Source: Acidobacteriota bacterium (GTDB taxonomy: Bacteria > Acidobacteriota > Blastocatellia > Chloracidobacteriales > Chloracidobacteriaceae). Taken from it: a DNA stretch of 48,800 nucleotides. Shown here piece after piece: positions 16,380 through 25,267 of this stretch. The notes under the pieces are model-generated. The model was not told the DNA's origin, did not search any database, and saw only the letters and a program-made list of their open reading frames with translations. Every line of letters starts with the position of its first letter. Within the stretch, counting starts at the first letter, position 1. The translations under genes were made by a program, and so were the position numbers. The stretch is from NCBI GenBank assembly GCA_016208495.1, contig JACQXX010000068.1, positions 1 through 48,800 on the forward strand, written 5' to 3'.

Positions 16380-17588
16380 ATGTCAGCTTCAACAGATCAT
16401 TACAAAATAGTCATTGTCGGTGGCGGTAGCGCCGGCCTGACCGTGGCTTCCCGTCTATCAAAAAGTATTGCGGGTCACACCGATCATCCCCAAATGGCTA
16501 TCATCGAACCTTCAACCAAACATTATTACCAGCCACTCTGGACACTGGTTGGAGCGGGCGTTTTTCCAAAGGAAGTCACCGAACGCGAGGAGGCCGATTT
16601 CATTCCGCCAGGGACAAAATGGATTCATGACGGGGTGGCGTCCTTTTATCCTGAAGAAAATTATGTTGTGACCCAGAATGGAAAGCAGGTTGGATATGAC
16701 TATTTGATCGTCGCTCCAGGTATCCAGCTTGATTGGGAGAAGGTAAAAGGCTTGAAAGAAGCTGTCGGCAAAAATGGAGTGTGCAGCAACTACTCTTACG
16801 GAACGGTTAATACGACCTGGGAAAACATCAAAGCGTTCCCAGGAGGCACGGCGATCTTTACCCAACCGCCACCGCCGTTTAAGTGTGGTGGCGCCCCGCA
16901 AAAAATTATGTACCTGGCCGATGATTATTTTCGTCAGTCGGGCGTCCGGGACAAAACAAAGATTATTTATGCCTCAGCCGCAGCAACCAGTTTTCAGGTG
17001 AAAAAGTATGCTGATTCAATGGATCGAGTCATTGCCCGCAAAGGCATTGAGACCAAATATCGTCATAATCTGATCGAGATTCGATCTGAGAAAAAAGAAG
17101 CGATCTTTCAGCATCTCGATACTCAAGAAATCGTCACGATGCACTATGACATGATCCACGCGACCCCGCCGCAATCAGCTCCGGATTTCATCAAGCGCAG
17201 TTCGCTGGCCAACGAAGCCGGCTGGGTAGATGTCAACAAAGAAACCTTGCAGCACGTGCGCTATCCCAACATTTTCAGTTTGGGTGATGCCAGCAGCCTG
17301 CCGACTTCAAAAACCGGGGCGGCCATTCGGAAACAATCTCCGGTTCTGGTGCGCAATCTGATAGCGATGATGCGTGGAAAGCCACTGCCTGCCCGGTACA
17401 CGGGCTATACCTCCTGCCCACTTGTGACAGGCTATGGCAAGCTGGTGATGGCTGAGTTTGATTATGATCTGAACCCTCAGGAGAGCTTCCCCATTGATCA
17501 ATCCAAAGAACGCCTCAGTATGTATCTCGTCAAAAAGTATGTGTTACCCGAACTCTACTGGCACGGGATGCTCAAAGGGCGGGCGTAA
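16380..17588 (+). CDS. sqr: Sulfide:quinone oxidoreductase, type II-like
   Basis: The 402-residue flavoprotein has an FAD dinucleotide-binding motif near the N-terminus (IVIVGGGSAGLTVASRL), the family signature YQPLWTLVGAG, and Cys residues in FKCGGAPQKIMYL and TSCPLVTGYGKLVMAEFDY. These match the redox-active pair of mitochondrial-type SQR; a third Cys (GVCSNYSY) is also present. SQRs oxidise sulfide at the membrane surface and pass electrons to quinone. No dedicated transmembrane helix is needed. I chose ATG 16380 over an in-frame GTG at 16368 because GAGG is suitably placed. It seems monocistronic, converging with tyrA. A sulfide detoxification role is likely. Confidence 0.88.
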   Translation: MSASTDHYKIVIVGGGSAGLTVASRLSKSIAGHTDHPQMAIIEPSTKHYYQPLWTLVGAGVFPKEVTEREEADFIPPGTKWIHDGVASFYPEENYVVTQNGKQVGYDYLIVAPGIQLDWEKVKGLKEAVGKNGVCSNYSYGTVNTTWENIKAFPGGTAIFTQPPPPFKCGGAPQKIMYLADDYFRQSGVRDKTKIIYASAAATSFQVKKYADSMDRVIARKGIETKYRHNLIEIRSEKKEAIFQHLDTQEIVTMHYDMIHATPPQSAPDFIKRSSLANEAGWVDVNKETLQHVRYPNIFSLGDASSLPTSKTGAAIRKQSPVLVRNLIAMMRGKPLPARYTGYTSCPLVTGYGKLVMAEFDYDLNPQESFPIDQSKERLSMYLVKKYVLPELYWHGMLKGRA

Positions 17589-17625
17589 TGAAAGTGGGCT
17601 GAAGCATTTGGATTGATTCAATTCT

Positions 17626-18402
17626 TCAGGCTTCATTCTTCGGGCTTGAATCAATCGAAGTGACAATCTCAGTCAGGCTTTTCAGAAAATCCCGGCGGAT
17701 GGCTTCGGCAAAAGGATTCTCACGTTGGATGGTTTGAAAAAGCGCCTCGGAATCATTGCCAAGCAATTTTTCGATGTCCAGCAAATGGCGATAGGCAACC
17801 GTTTCAAGTTCGAGCTCAGGGATTTTGAGTGCGTGCATGGTTTTCCCAACCAGGTGGGTCAATGCCTGCACATACGCCATTGCCTGGTCATGCGCTTCGG
17901 GGCTTGTTTCAATCACTTGCAAGCCAAGCTGAGTCGAAAGGAACTCAGTAAAACAGGTAAATCGAGAGCTGCGCACCGGACAGCAGGCAATCTGCAATCC
18001 CTGAATTCCATGTTTTCCACTTTCAGGACCAAAGAGCGGGTGGGTGGCAATAATTTCAACCTCTGGGGGAAGATAGGACCTCATCAACTCAACTGGTTTG
18101 ACTTTGACGGATGACACATCAAAGACCAGTGTCCCCGGAATAAAATGCGACCTGATCTCGTTGAGAACTCCCTCAAGAAACTGGACTGGTACGGCCAGAC
18201 ATACCAGCTCCTGAGCCAGGGCTTCCTCACGGGTTCCCCATCGAATACCCAATGAATGAGCCACCTGGGTCTGATCGGCTATGTCCCAAACTGAAATTGA
18301 AAAATATGGAGACAAGGTCCTGGCCATAAATTGACCAAAACTGCCAAAGCCAAGAATCCCAAGTGTGGTTGGGTGAGGTGAATGATCAGGATGATTGTTC
18401 AT
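17626..18402 (-). CDS. tyrA: Prephenate/arogenate dehydrogenase (TyrA)
   Basis: A 258-residue NAD(P)-dependent dehydrogenase of tyrosine synthesis. It shows the Rossmann motif GILGFGSFGQFMA, the VFDVSSVK strand and the prephenate-dehydrogenase motif ATHPLFGPESG. It lacks chorismate mutase and ACT domains, so it is the short monofunctional form. Specificity (prephenate or arogenate) cannot be decided. The 37-bp gap to the SQR stop holds GGGCTGAAG-type repeat sequence. The start region borders a repeat cluster (18428-18597). Confidence 0.88.
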   Translation of the reverse strand: MNNHPDHSPHPTTLGILGFGSFGQFMARTLSPYFSISVWDIADQTQVAHSLGIRWGTREEALAQELVCLAVPVQFLEGVLNEIRSHFIPGTLVFDVSSVKVKPVELMRSYLPPEVEIIATHPLFGPESGKHGIQGLQIACCPVRSSRFTCFTEFLSTQLGLQVIETSPEAHDQAMAYVQALTHLVGKTMHALKIPELELETVAYRHLLDIEKLLGNDSEALFQTIQRENPFAEAIRRDFLKSLTEIVTSIDSSPKNEA

Positions 18403-18427
18403 TGAAAAATCCCAGGATGTGGATTGA

Positions 18428-18597
18428 AGTCAGTCGTCAGTCGTCAGTCGTCAGTCGTCGAGTGTTGGGATTTTGAATTGCCTGTCAAGTGTGTTTGGTT
18501 CTATGTGTGTTATGCCACTTTGGAATGAAAGACTCGTGTTAGAAAACAGCCAACTAATTCAGCTAAATGAACTTAGCGAACTACTGACTACAAATTT
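18428..18597. repeat. Composite TCAGTCG array and TAATACCA-type element
   Basis: From 18428 come four GTCAGTC-like heptamers and TCGAGTGTTGGGATTTT (shared with 22835-22860). From about 18507 an inverted copy of the TAATACCA element begins (TTATGCCACTTTGGAATG) and ends GAACTACTGACTACAAA. The last TAG on the minus strand is the stop codon of the pseudouridine synthase gene. Nothing else fills the gap to tyrA. Confidence 0.7.
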
Positions 18598-19268
18598 TCA
18601 AGTTCAAGCCGGGTGGTTGGGCAAGTCACCTCCAACCACTCTCCCGGTGCCAAGGTTCCAAGCGACCAGGGGCCGATTTGGCTCCGGATCAACCGCAAGG
18701 TTGGCAACCCGACCGCCGCTGTCATTCGCCGCACCTGCCGGTTGCGACCTTCGCAAATGGTCAGTTTGAGCCACGAGGTTGGAATGTTTTTTCGCTCCCG
18801 GATGGGCGGCACGCGTGGCCACACCTCCGGGGGAGAAATCGCTTCAACCTGCGCCGGTCGCGTCATCCCATCCTTTAACCAAACGCCTGACCGTAGCTTT
18901 TCAATCTGCTCATTCGTCGGAAGTCCTTCCACCTGAACCAGATATGTTTTGGCCAGTTTATTTCTGGGATGTGCAATCAGGTGCTGGAGCTTCCCCAAAC
19001 TGGTCAGGATCAACAGACCTTCGCTGTCATAATCCAGCCGCCCCGCTGGATAAATGTCGGGAATGGACAGGTAACGAGCCAGGGTCGTCTTCCCTGTATC
19101 ATTTGAGAACTGGCTCAGGACCTGAAATGGTTTGTTGAGCAAAATCAATCGGGCTGAGGCGGGTCCACCCTTTTGAGGATTGGATCGAACTTGAGCCTGG
19201 GGAACTTTCATCCTGGATGAAACGGGTTTGCGAGCGTGCATGATGACAATTACGAACGGTGGAGGCAT
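18588..19268 (-). CDS. RsuA/RluE-family pseudouridine synthase
   Basis: The product has the single-domain layout of the RluE branch: LLNKPFQVLSQF at the fold start, the catalytic-Asp motif AGRLDYDSEGLLILT, KTYLVQVEG, and the C-terminal EGRNRQVRRM. There is no N-terminal S4 domain, which fits RluE (23S rRNA) better than RsuA or RluB. The target base is inferred. Possible starts are 19268, 19241 and 19211; none has a clear ribosome binding site, so the first about 20 residues are doubtful. The last two codons and stop (TTG TAG) coincide with the end of a repeat element. Confidence 0.85.
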   Translation of the reverse strand: MPPPFVIVIMHARKPVSSRMKVPQAQVRSNPQKGGPASARLILLNKPFQVLSQFSNDTGKTTLARYLSIPDIYPAGRLDYDSEGLLILTSLGKLQHLIAHPRNKLAKTYLVQVEGLPTNEQIEKLRSGVWLKDGMTRPAQVEAISPPEVWPRVPPIRERKNIPTSWLKLTICEGRNRQVRRMTAAVGLPTLRLIRSQIGPWSLGTLAPGEWLEVTCPTTRLELENL

Positions 19269-19936
19269 TTGAAATCAGTCAGGATTTGACTGTTCGCTTA
19301 CCGTACCGATGAACAAACCTGGTTGGCAAGGCAAAAAAAGAGCGCCGGTGGAAAACCACCTGCGCTTGAGAGAGTCAACAATTGAGGAGACGGAAAGAAA
19401 CAGTGCAATACGAGAATTCAAATACAGTGCAAAAAACGCGGCCCTTTCGGGAAATAAAAAATTCACTTCAAAAAGAATGTTTCGACTGGCTTATACGGGA
19501 AGTAAGGTACAGCCACCTGATCAACCGTGTAAGCCAGCGAAAAGAGCCCAGATCAAAAAACCGATTCAGGGAAGGCAATTCAAAAATCTAAGCGTTGATG
19601 ATCTCATCTTGGGCAAACCTCGTGCCAGAAATTTCATACCAGAAATACTTTTCTTTCTAACACCAATAAATCGTTTATTTATTAAAGGTTACACTTTCTT
19701 CAAAGAACCTGCTGGAAGAGATACATCGCTGTTTTTTAACTTTTAGGTTAAAGTTATTCACCTTTTGGTTAAAATGTGGGTTTCGCTCGCGGGTCAAATT
19801 GAAGCCCAATTGTAATTTAACCTGGGACGTTAAAATTTAATTTAAAGTCAGTTTATCTACCTTCAGTCTCCGCTGGATACCCCGGCCTGCTGTCGAATAG
19901 CGAGCCCGCGATCCCAGTGAGTACCCAAACCTACCT
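19269..19936. other. Gene-free AT-rich region before the sigma54 activator
   Basis: A 668-bp stretch in which short open frames show no family resemblance. The last 200 bp are AT-rich and contain GGTTAAA-type words at 19746, 19767 and, inverted, 19816. They could be regulator sites for the following FHA-GAF-AAA gene, but no full promoter is evident. Confidence 0.4.
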
Positions 19937-21718
19937 ATGCCCCCAAAAGTCGTAGTCATTGCCGGTCCCTTGCGTGGTGCCACCTATGAATTGAGTACAC
20001 CGGAACTCCTGATTGGTCGGAGTTCAGCCTGTGGGATTGCGGTTTCAGATCCTCTGCTTTCGCGCCATCATGCCTGTCTGGCAAACAAAGAAGGCCAGAT
20101 TTGGCTCATTGATCTCAACAGTCGGAACGGCGTTTTTGTCAACGGACTGCCGGTTCAAAAAAGATTGTTGAAAAATGGTGATCACGTCGTGATGGGCGGC
20201 TCATTTATGGTCTACTTAAATGAGGATGAATCATCTGACCCGGATGAAAAAAGTGGAGAGGCATCCCTCACCGCGACGCAAAGCCGGACTCGAACTGAAA
20301 CCAAAGAGGACCTCTTTCCACAGATTGTGGCAACCGCCCTGGAATTAGTGCCAGCCGACCGCGCCGCCTTGTTTTTGGCCAACGAAGACCGTGGATTTTT
20401 ACAATTTGCCTGTTCCTGGGATCGAAGACAGAGTTCACCCACGCCGTTTGAAGTTGATCCAAAAATTATTCACCAGGCATTTAGCCAGGCCAAACCGGTG
20501 GTTCACAATCAACTGGCCAGCTCGGGAATCATGCTTGGAAACGGGCAGATTCTAAACGCTCAACTCTGTGTGCCGCTCATTTCGCCAAAACCAATCGGAG
20601 TTTTATACCTCGATACCACCGATGAGCTGATTTCTTATTCACCACGCGACATCAAGCATGCCATGACCGTTACCGATCTGGCGGCGGTTGCCATCAAGCG
20701 ACTCTGGAAATTCCGCCAGATGGTGGATGACCAGCGTAAGCTTCAAGCCGAACTGGACTCTCCGCGGGGAATGGTTGGTGAAAGCCAGGCCATGCAACAC
20801 GTGTATCAGTTTGTCAACAAAGTGGCGAAAACCGATTCAACCGTTTTGATTTTAGGTGAAAGCGGCACGGGGAAAGAACTGGTGGCCCGCGAACTTCATG
20901 CCAGCAGCCCGCGCTCTAACCAGCCGTTTGTAGCGGTGAATTGCGCCTCGCTGGTGGAAAACCTGCTCGAAAGCGAATTGTTTGGCCATGAGAAGGGTTC
21001 CTTCACCGGCGCGATTGCGACGAAGAAAGGGAAATTTGAAGTTGCCGATGGCGGAACATTGTTTCTGGACGAAATCGGAGAATTGCCGCTTTCGATCCAG
21101 GCTCGGTTGCTGCGAGCCCTGCAAGAACGGCAAATTGATCGCGTCGGCGGGCTCAAACCCATCAAAGTCAATATTCGAATTATCGCGGCAACCAATCGCG
21201 ACCTTGAAGGCCAGGTCAAACTCGGGAATTTTCGCCAGGACCTTTTTTTTCGACTCAATGTCCTGTCGGTGACCATGCCGCCGCTCCGTGAGCGCCGTCA
21301 GGATATTCCACTGCTGGCAAATTACTTTACCGCCAAATTCAGCCGGGATCTCAATCGAAAAATGGTGGGCGTAACGCCCGATGCACGACGCTACTTGATG
21401 AATTATGACTGGCCGGGGAATGTGCGCGAACTCCAAAATGCGATTGAACACGCCGTGGTTCTCGGAGGAGCTGATTCGATTCTGCCGGAAGATTTGCCCG
21501 AATCAATCCTTGAAAAAACGCCGGTCCGGCTAGAAGAACGATTCCATTACCACGAAGCCGTAACCAACTTTAAACGCCAACTGGTACAGGAGGCGATTTA
21601 CAAAGCCGATGGAAACTACCTGACGGTCGCTGAAATGCTGGGTGTTCATCCAAACTATTTGTACCGATTGGTAAAAAACCTGGACCTGAAACTTCCAAAA
21701 CCTGATTCGAAAGGCTGA
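19937..21718 (+). CDS. FHA-GAF sigma54-dependent activator (NtrC family)
   Basis: A 593-residue enhancer-binding protein. Residues about 22-95 form an FHA domain (LLIGRSSACGI, LLSRHHACL, SRNGVFVNG) that would read phosphothreonine. Residues about 120-260 look like GAF. The AAA+ domain (about 275-510) has Walker A GESGTGKE, a sigma54-contact loop GSFTGA (a variant of GAFTGA), Walker B GGTLFLDEIGEL and arginine-finger region FRQDLFFRLNVL. A Fis-type helix-turn-helix ends the protein (YLTVAEMLGVHPNYLYRLVKNL). The FHA implies control by a Ser/Thr kinase rather than a histidine kinase; none is in the window. Target promoters are unknown. Confidence 0.92.
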   Translation: MPPKVVVIAGPLRGATYELSTPELLIGRSSACGIAVSDPLLSRHHACLANKEGQIWLIDLNSRNGVFVNGLPVQKRLLKNGDHVVMGGSFMVYLNEDESSDPDEKSGEASLTATQSRTRTETKEDLFPQIVATALELVPADRAALFLANEDRGFLQFACSWDRRQSSPTPFEVDPKIIHQAFSQAKPVVHNQLASSGIMLGNGQILNAQLCVPLISPKPIGVLYLDTTDELISYSPRDIKHAMTVTDLAAVAIKRLWKFRQMVDDQRKLQAELDSPRGMVGESQAMQHVYQFVNKVAKTDSTVLILGESGTGKELVARELHASSPRSNQPFVAVNCASLVENLLESELFGHEKGSFTGAIATKKGKFEVADGGTLFLDEIGELPLSIQARLLRALQERQIDRVGGLKPIKVNIRIIAATNRDLEGQVKLGNFRQDLFFRLNVLSVTMPPLRERRQDIPLLANYFTAKFSRDLNRKMVGVTPDARRYLMNYDWPGNVRELQNAIEHAVVLGGADSILPEDLPESILEKTPVRLEERFHYHEAVTNFKRQLVQEAIYKADGNYLTVAEMLGVHPNYLYRLVKNLDLKLPKPDSKG

Positions 21719-21722
21719 TTTG

Positions 21723-21780
21723 GAGTGCGGCGGCTTAACGTCGGTTTCAGATTCAAAAGCAGCGTCAAGTCACCACATTT
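21723..21780. repeat. Short palindromic REP-like repeat
   Basis: TGGAGTGCGGCGGCTTAACG, followed by AAAGCAGCGTCAAG, lies between two convergent genes. The words AAAGCGGCGTCAAG and CCGCACTCCA recur at 39187-39212 and 40321-40349, always next to gene ends or starts. It may double as a terminator. Confidence 0.45.
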
Positions 21781-21787
21781 CAATTAT

Positions 21788-22672
21788 TTATTTCCTCCCG
21801 GCTTCAGCAAAAAAACCGGCGGCATTGGCAACCTGAGTCACCACCAAAAGCAGCGTTAAAACACAGGCTCTGGAGACTGGAAACCGTCTGAATGGGTAAA
21901 AAACCAGGCTCAAATAAAAAACTGGCGGTTCGATCCGAATTCGATAAAGATTGAGATTGGCTCTGAGCCGGTGATAACGAAAAGCGCCCCGTCCGTAACT
22001 GAAGTGTTGTCGCCAGAATTGGGAAAAGGTCAGGGAATGGTAATGATAAATAACGACTTCTGGCGCATACACCAACTGAAATCCGTGACGCTCCCACCGA
22101 TGAGAAACTTCGCGGTCCTCCCCGGCTGACCGAAAAAAATTCACATCATCAAATCCTTTGATTTCAGCAAACTGTTGCAGTGAAACCACCATGTTATTGG
22201 AGGTAAAGAATCCTCCGGGGTGATGTTGGAGGTGGTAATACTCGTACAGATAATCTTGCAGTAACTGGCTGGCTGTCGAAAAAATATTGGTCGTCAGGCC
22301 ATTGATGACGTATCCGCCAACCATTGACACTGGATTCGTTTTGACCCGCTCGGCAATTGTGCACAGCCAATTTGTTGCTGGCCGACAGTCATCATCGGTA
22401 AAACACAGGTATTTGCCTTGCGCCTTTTCCATCCCGGTATTGCGGGCCCGAGCTGGCCCCCCGCGTTTTTGCGTCACACAGGTCAAATTGAGTCTATCGG
22501 CAAACTGCAAAGCCACATCTTCAATCGGCGGGTCGCTTTCATCATCAACCACAATCACTTCAAACTGATCAGGCGGAAAATCAAGCCGAGTCAGTGATTC
22601 CAGACATTCGGCAAGATGTTGTGGCCGGCCATGGGTCGCGATAATGATGGAAAATTCCATTTGGAAAACCAA
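21788..22672 (-). CDS. Family 2 glycosyltransferase
   Basis: A 294-residue GT-A fold enzyme. Visible motifs are SIIIATHGRPQHLAECLESL, VIVVDDESDPP, KRGGPARARNTGME and the metal-binding CFTDDDCRP. A later block holds RSAGEDREVSHRWERHG. A hydrophobic C-terminal stretch may touch the membrane. It probably adds a sugar to a polysaccharide or lipid carrier; donor and acceptor are unknown. It shares strand with a second GT2 gene and a Gfo/Idh/MocA gene, but a 390-bp repeat block separates them. Confidence 0.85.
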   Translation of the reverse strand: MVFQMEFSIIIATHGRPQHLAECLESLTRLDFPPDQFEVIVVDDESDPPIEDVALQFADRLNLTCVTQKRGGPARARNTGMEKAQGKYLCFTDDDCRPATNWLCTIAERVKTNPVSMVGGYVINGLTTNIFSTASQLLQDYLYEYYHLQHHPGGFFTSNNMVVSLQQFAEIKGFDDVNFFRSAGEDREVSHRWERHGFQLVYAPEVVIYHYHSLTFSQFWRQHFSYGRGAFRYHRLRANLNLYRIRIEPPVFYLSLVFYPFRRFPVSRACVLTLLLVVTQVANAAGFFAEAGRK

Positions 22673-22680
22673 AAAGATTA

Positions 22681-23056
22681 CAGTCAGTAGTCAGTAGTCA
22701 GTAGTCAGTAGTCAGTAGTCAGTAGTCAGTAGTCAGTAGTCAGTAGTCAGTAGTCAGTAGTCAGTAGTCAGTAGTCAGTAGTCAGTAGTCAGTAGTCAGT
22801 CAGTAGTCAGTAGTCAGTAGTCAGTAGTCAGTAGTCGAGTGTTGGGATTTTGGGATTTGTGTCAAGTGGATTTGGTTCTATTTGAGATATTTAGAAGCAA
22901 TTCTTTTCAAGGATTCCAGGGATTCAACGATCCGGGTTTTGTCTACTGACTACTGACTTATCAACTACTGACTTAGGAGCAATTCTTTTCAAGAATTCGA
23001 CGGATTCAACGATCCGGGTTTTGTCTACGGACTACTGACTACTGACTACTGACTGC
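22681..23056. repeat. Large element: TCAGTAG array, core, inverted CTACTGA array
   Basis: About 21 tandem TCAGTAG units (22684-22835, one phase break near 22798) are followed by TCGAGTGTTGGGATTTT, a core with two copies of GGATTCAACGATCCGGG, and oppositely oriented CTACTGA units up to 23056. The core occurs reversed in 34920-35185. No gene is present. Confidence 0.85.
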
Positions 23057-23058
23057 TT

Positions 23059-23994
23059 TTACATAAAGCGATGCCGGTTAAACTCCAGATCCGCCAGAAT
23101 TGGATTCGCCTGTCCGGGGCCAAATCCATAGCCAATCATTTCGCCAAACCCATCAACCCACAACAATAGAGCCATCGCCGGGAAAACTCCGAATGAAAGC
23201 TGACTGAGGTTTCCAGAGTCCTTCAAAAACCGACAAATCTTCAAAAACCGAACCAGGGGGATCAACGGTGCCAGGACAAAGTAGACGCCACGATAAAGCG
23301 GCGACATGGTTTTGGTTCGTGCCGCCGCAAACAAACGGCCACCATAAAATCTGAGCGGAATCGAGGCGCCAACCACGGCAAAATTCAAGTGGAGAATCTG
23401 GGCTTTCGGTTCAAGATAGAGTTGGAAGCCACGTCGGTGCAGGTCCCAATGCAGAATGCTTTCCGCATCCAGAAACCGTTCCAGTTGATCGCCATAGTCG
23501 AGCAGCACCTCGCGCTTGTATGAACAATTGTGGCCCGGCAGATGCGACATGGTTCTGGCGGTTGGAATATTAAACCACTCACTGTACTCAATCAGAAAAT
23601 TGACCCAACTGATGATCGTTTGCGGATTGGCGTTTTTCAAGGTTGGGCCAACAGCGGCCCAGGGTTGTCGGTGAGCTTCAATTAGCGCAGTGGCCCATCC
23701 GTGACTGGGAAAGACATGGTCTTCGACAAAAACAACAATCGGAGCTTTCGCCGCTCGAACCCCCGCGGCCCGGCCTTTCGGCGTGGCATCCAGCATACCG
23801 ACCTCAACCACCTGAAAACTGTGGAAGGCAGCCACGTCATCGAGGTTGAGATTCAGCCGTTCGCGTGACGGAGCAACCAGAATCAATTCAATCTGGTCGC
23901 ACCCCTCCTGTTTGGTGAGGTGGCGAACAACCTTGCGAATTGACTCAAACGAATTGGGTGTAATCAGAATAGCTGATAGCGCAGGAATAGACAT
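23059..23994 (-). CDS. Family 2 glycosyltransferase-like protein
   Basis: A 311-residue protein with a GT2-like N-terminus (SAILITPNSFESIRKVVRHLTKQEG), KGRAAGVRAAKAPIVVFVEDH (the metal motif is VEDH rather than a full DxD), and a later AESILHWDLHRRGFQLY block. The C-terminal third is hydrophobic with likely membrane helices. I chose ATG 23994 since it lies 4 nt after the stop of the upstream oxidoreductase gene, suggesting one operon. The frame is open 25 codons further, inside that gene. The sugar is unknown. Confidence 0.78.
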   Translation of the reverse strand: MSIPALSAILITPNSFESIRKVVRHLTKQEGCDQIELILVAPSRERLNLNLDDVAAFHSFQVVEVGMLDATPKGRAAGVRAAKAPIVVFVEDHVFPSHGWATALIEAHRQPWAAVGPTLKNANPQTIISWVNFLIEYSEWFNIPTARTMSHLPGHNCSYKREVLLDYGDQLERFLDAESILHWDLHRRGFQLYLEPKAQILHLNFAVVGASIPLRFYGGRLFAAARTKTMSPLYRGVYFVLAPLIPLVRFLKICRFLKDSGNLSQLSFGVFPAMALLLWVDGFGEMIGYGFGPGQANPILADLEFNRHRFM

Positions 23995-23998
23995 AAAT

Positions 23999-25063
23999 TC
24001 AGTGTGTAGGGAAAGCAACTTCTGAAACGGAAACCATTTGATGGCCGGCAGCCGAAGCTTCAGCCGCAATGATGACCTTTAAACTGGTAAATCCATCTGA
24101 GAAGTCAGGAAAATCCGAAGTCTGACGGCGGATGGCTTGAAAAAAAATATTCAGCGCTTGCTGGTATGACGGTTCAAATCCAGGGTGAAGCAGTTTTTGC
24201 AGAATATAAGGTGTGCGACCAATCAACTGACCGGTCTGTTTTAGCTGTTTAAGCCGATATGAATCAAGCCGGGCATCGCGAAAATGGACATCAAAAGATC
24301 GGTACCGATCAACCGTGAGTTTCCCATGGCGTCCATAGATTTCAAAACCATCTTCATCCACAGCACTTTGCGAAAAAAATGACTCAATCGTGAGGCCATT
24401 TTCCAGGTGCAAAACCAGTGTGGCCGTATCAGCTTCGGCCCGGATGGACCGGACGGTGGCTGAAACCAGATGAATTTCCTGTTCAAAAAAATATCGGACC
24501 AGATCAACGTGGTGTGAGGCCAAATCAAGCAGCACGCCGCCACCGAGCTGCCGGGATTGCCGCCACTCTGGCAACGGGTGGCTTGAAGTCGAAAAAACAC
24601 TTCGGACCTGGACCAGATCGCCGATTTTCCCTGATTGCAACAGACGTCTCAATTTCTGGTAGAGCGGATGAAACCGATAATTGTACCCGATCATTCCGAT
24701 GAGACCTGACTGTTTCCAGGTAGCGAGTACCTGCTCCCCTTCTGCCCGGCTGGTTGCCAGCGGTTTTTCAAGGTAGACGTGTTTGCCCTGAGTGAGTGCA
24801 TCAATCGTTGTTTGGGCGTGCAGGTGAGTTGGTAAACAAATCAACACTGCATCAATTTCAGCCAAAGCCAGGAGTTCCCGATAGTCTGCAAACGGCTTCG
24901 CACCGGGATAGCGAGATGCGACGCTGGCGCGTTGAACAGCGTCCGATTCCGCCAGCGCCGCCAGTTTTACATTCGGAAGACGGATAATATTCGGCAAATG
25001 AACCAGTTGGGCAATGGTGCCACATCCGATGAGCCCGAGGTTGAGGGTGGGTTGAGATGGCAT
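23999..25063 (-). CDS. Gfo/Idh/MocA family oxidoreductase
   Basis: A 354-residue NAD(P)-dependent sugar-type dehydrogenase. The N-terminal Rossmann domain has LNLGLIGCGTIAQLVHLPNI. The Lys-containing family motif YLEKPLA is present, followed by the alpha/beta C-terminal domain with GGGVLLDLASHHVDLVRYF. It probably modifies a nucleotide sugar or free sugar for the two linked glycosyltransferases. The stop lies 4 nt before the next gene. The upstream region carries GTTCGGG-type repeats. Confidence 0.88.
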   Translation of the reverse strand: MPSQPTLNLGLIGCGTIAQLVHLPNIIRLPNVKLAALAESDAVQRASVASRYPGAKPFADYRELLALAEIDAVLICLPTHLHAQTTIDALTQGKHVYLEKPLATSRAEGEQVLATWKQSGLIGMIGYNYRFHPLYQKLRRLLQSGKIGDLVQVRSVFSTSSHPLPEWRQSRQLGGGVLLDLASHHVDLVRYFFEQEIHLVSATVRSIRAEADTATLVLHLENGLTIESFFSQSAVDEDGFEIYGRHGKLTVDRYRSFDVHFRDARLDSYRLKQLKQTGQLIGRTPYILQKLLHPGFEPSYQQALNIFFQAIRRQTSDFPDFSDGFTSLKVIIAAEASAAGHQMVSVSEVAFPTH

Positions 25064-25069
25064 ATGTGA

Positions 25070-25250
25070 GGTTCGGAGTTCGGGGTTCGGGGTTTAGAAA
25101 AGACAAAGGGACAAAAAGGACATAAAGGACGAAAAGGATATAAATTCGAAACCCCGGAATCCAGAGTTCTCAATCCTGACCAGGTAACCAACTGACAAGG
25201 TGACAAGGTGATTTCTTTCATCCCTCATCCCTCATCCCTCATCCCTTCAG
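25070..25250. repeat. GTTCGGG array, GGAC-rich core and CATCCCT array
   Basis: GGTTCGG-type heptamers (25070-25093) are followed by a core with AAAGGACATAAAGGACG, the oppositely oriented TTCGAAACCCCGG, GACAAGGTGACAAGGTGA, and four CATCCCT heptamers (25219-25247). The core is the reverse of those at 16050-16205 and 32113-32250. The 204-bp space between two minus-strand genes has no coding potential. Confidence 0.7.
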
Positions 25251-25267
25251 AAAACCCGGAATTGCCC

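Noticed and set aside
19309..19746. 145-codon plus-strand ORF
   Set aside because: No family resemblance, no ribosome binding site, low-complexity composition, and it lies in an AT-rich intergenic stretch.
22681..22840. CRISPR array
   Set aside because: The repeats are 7 bp without unique spacers and no cas genes are present.
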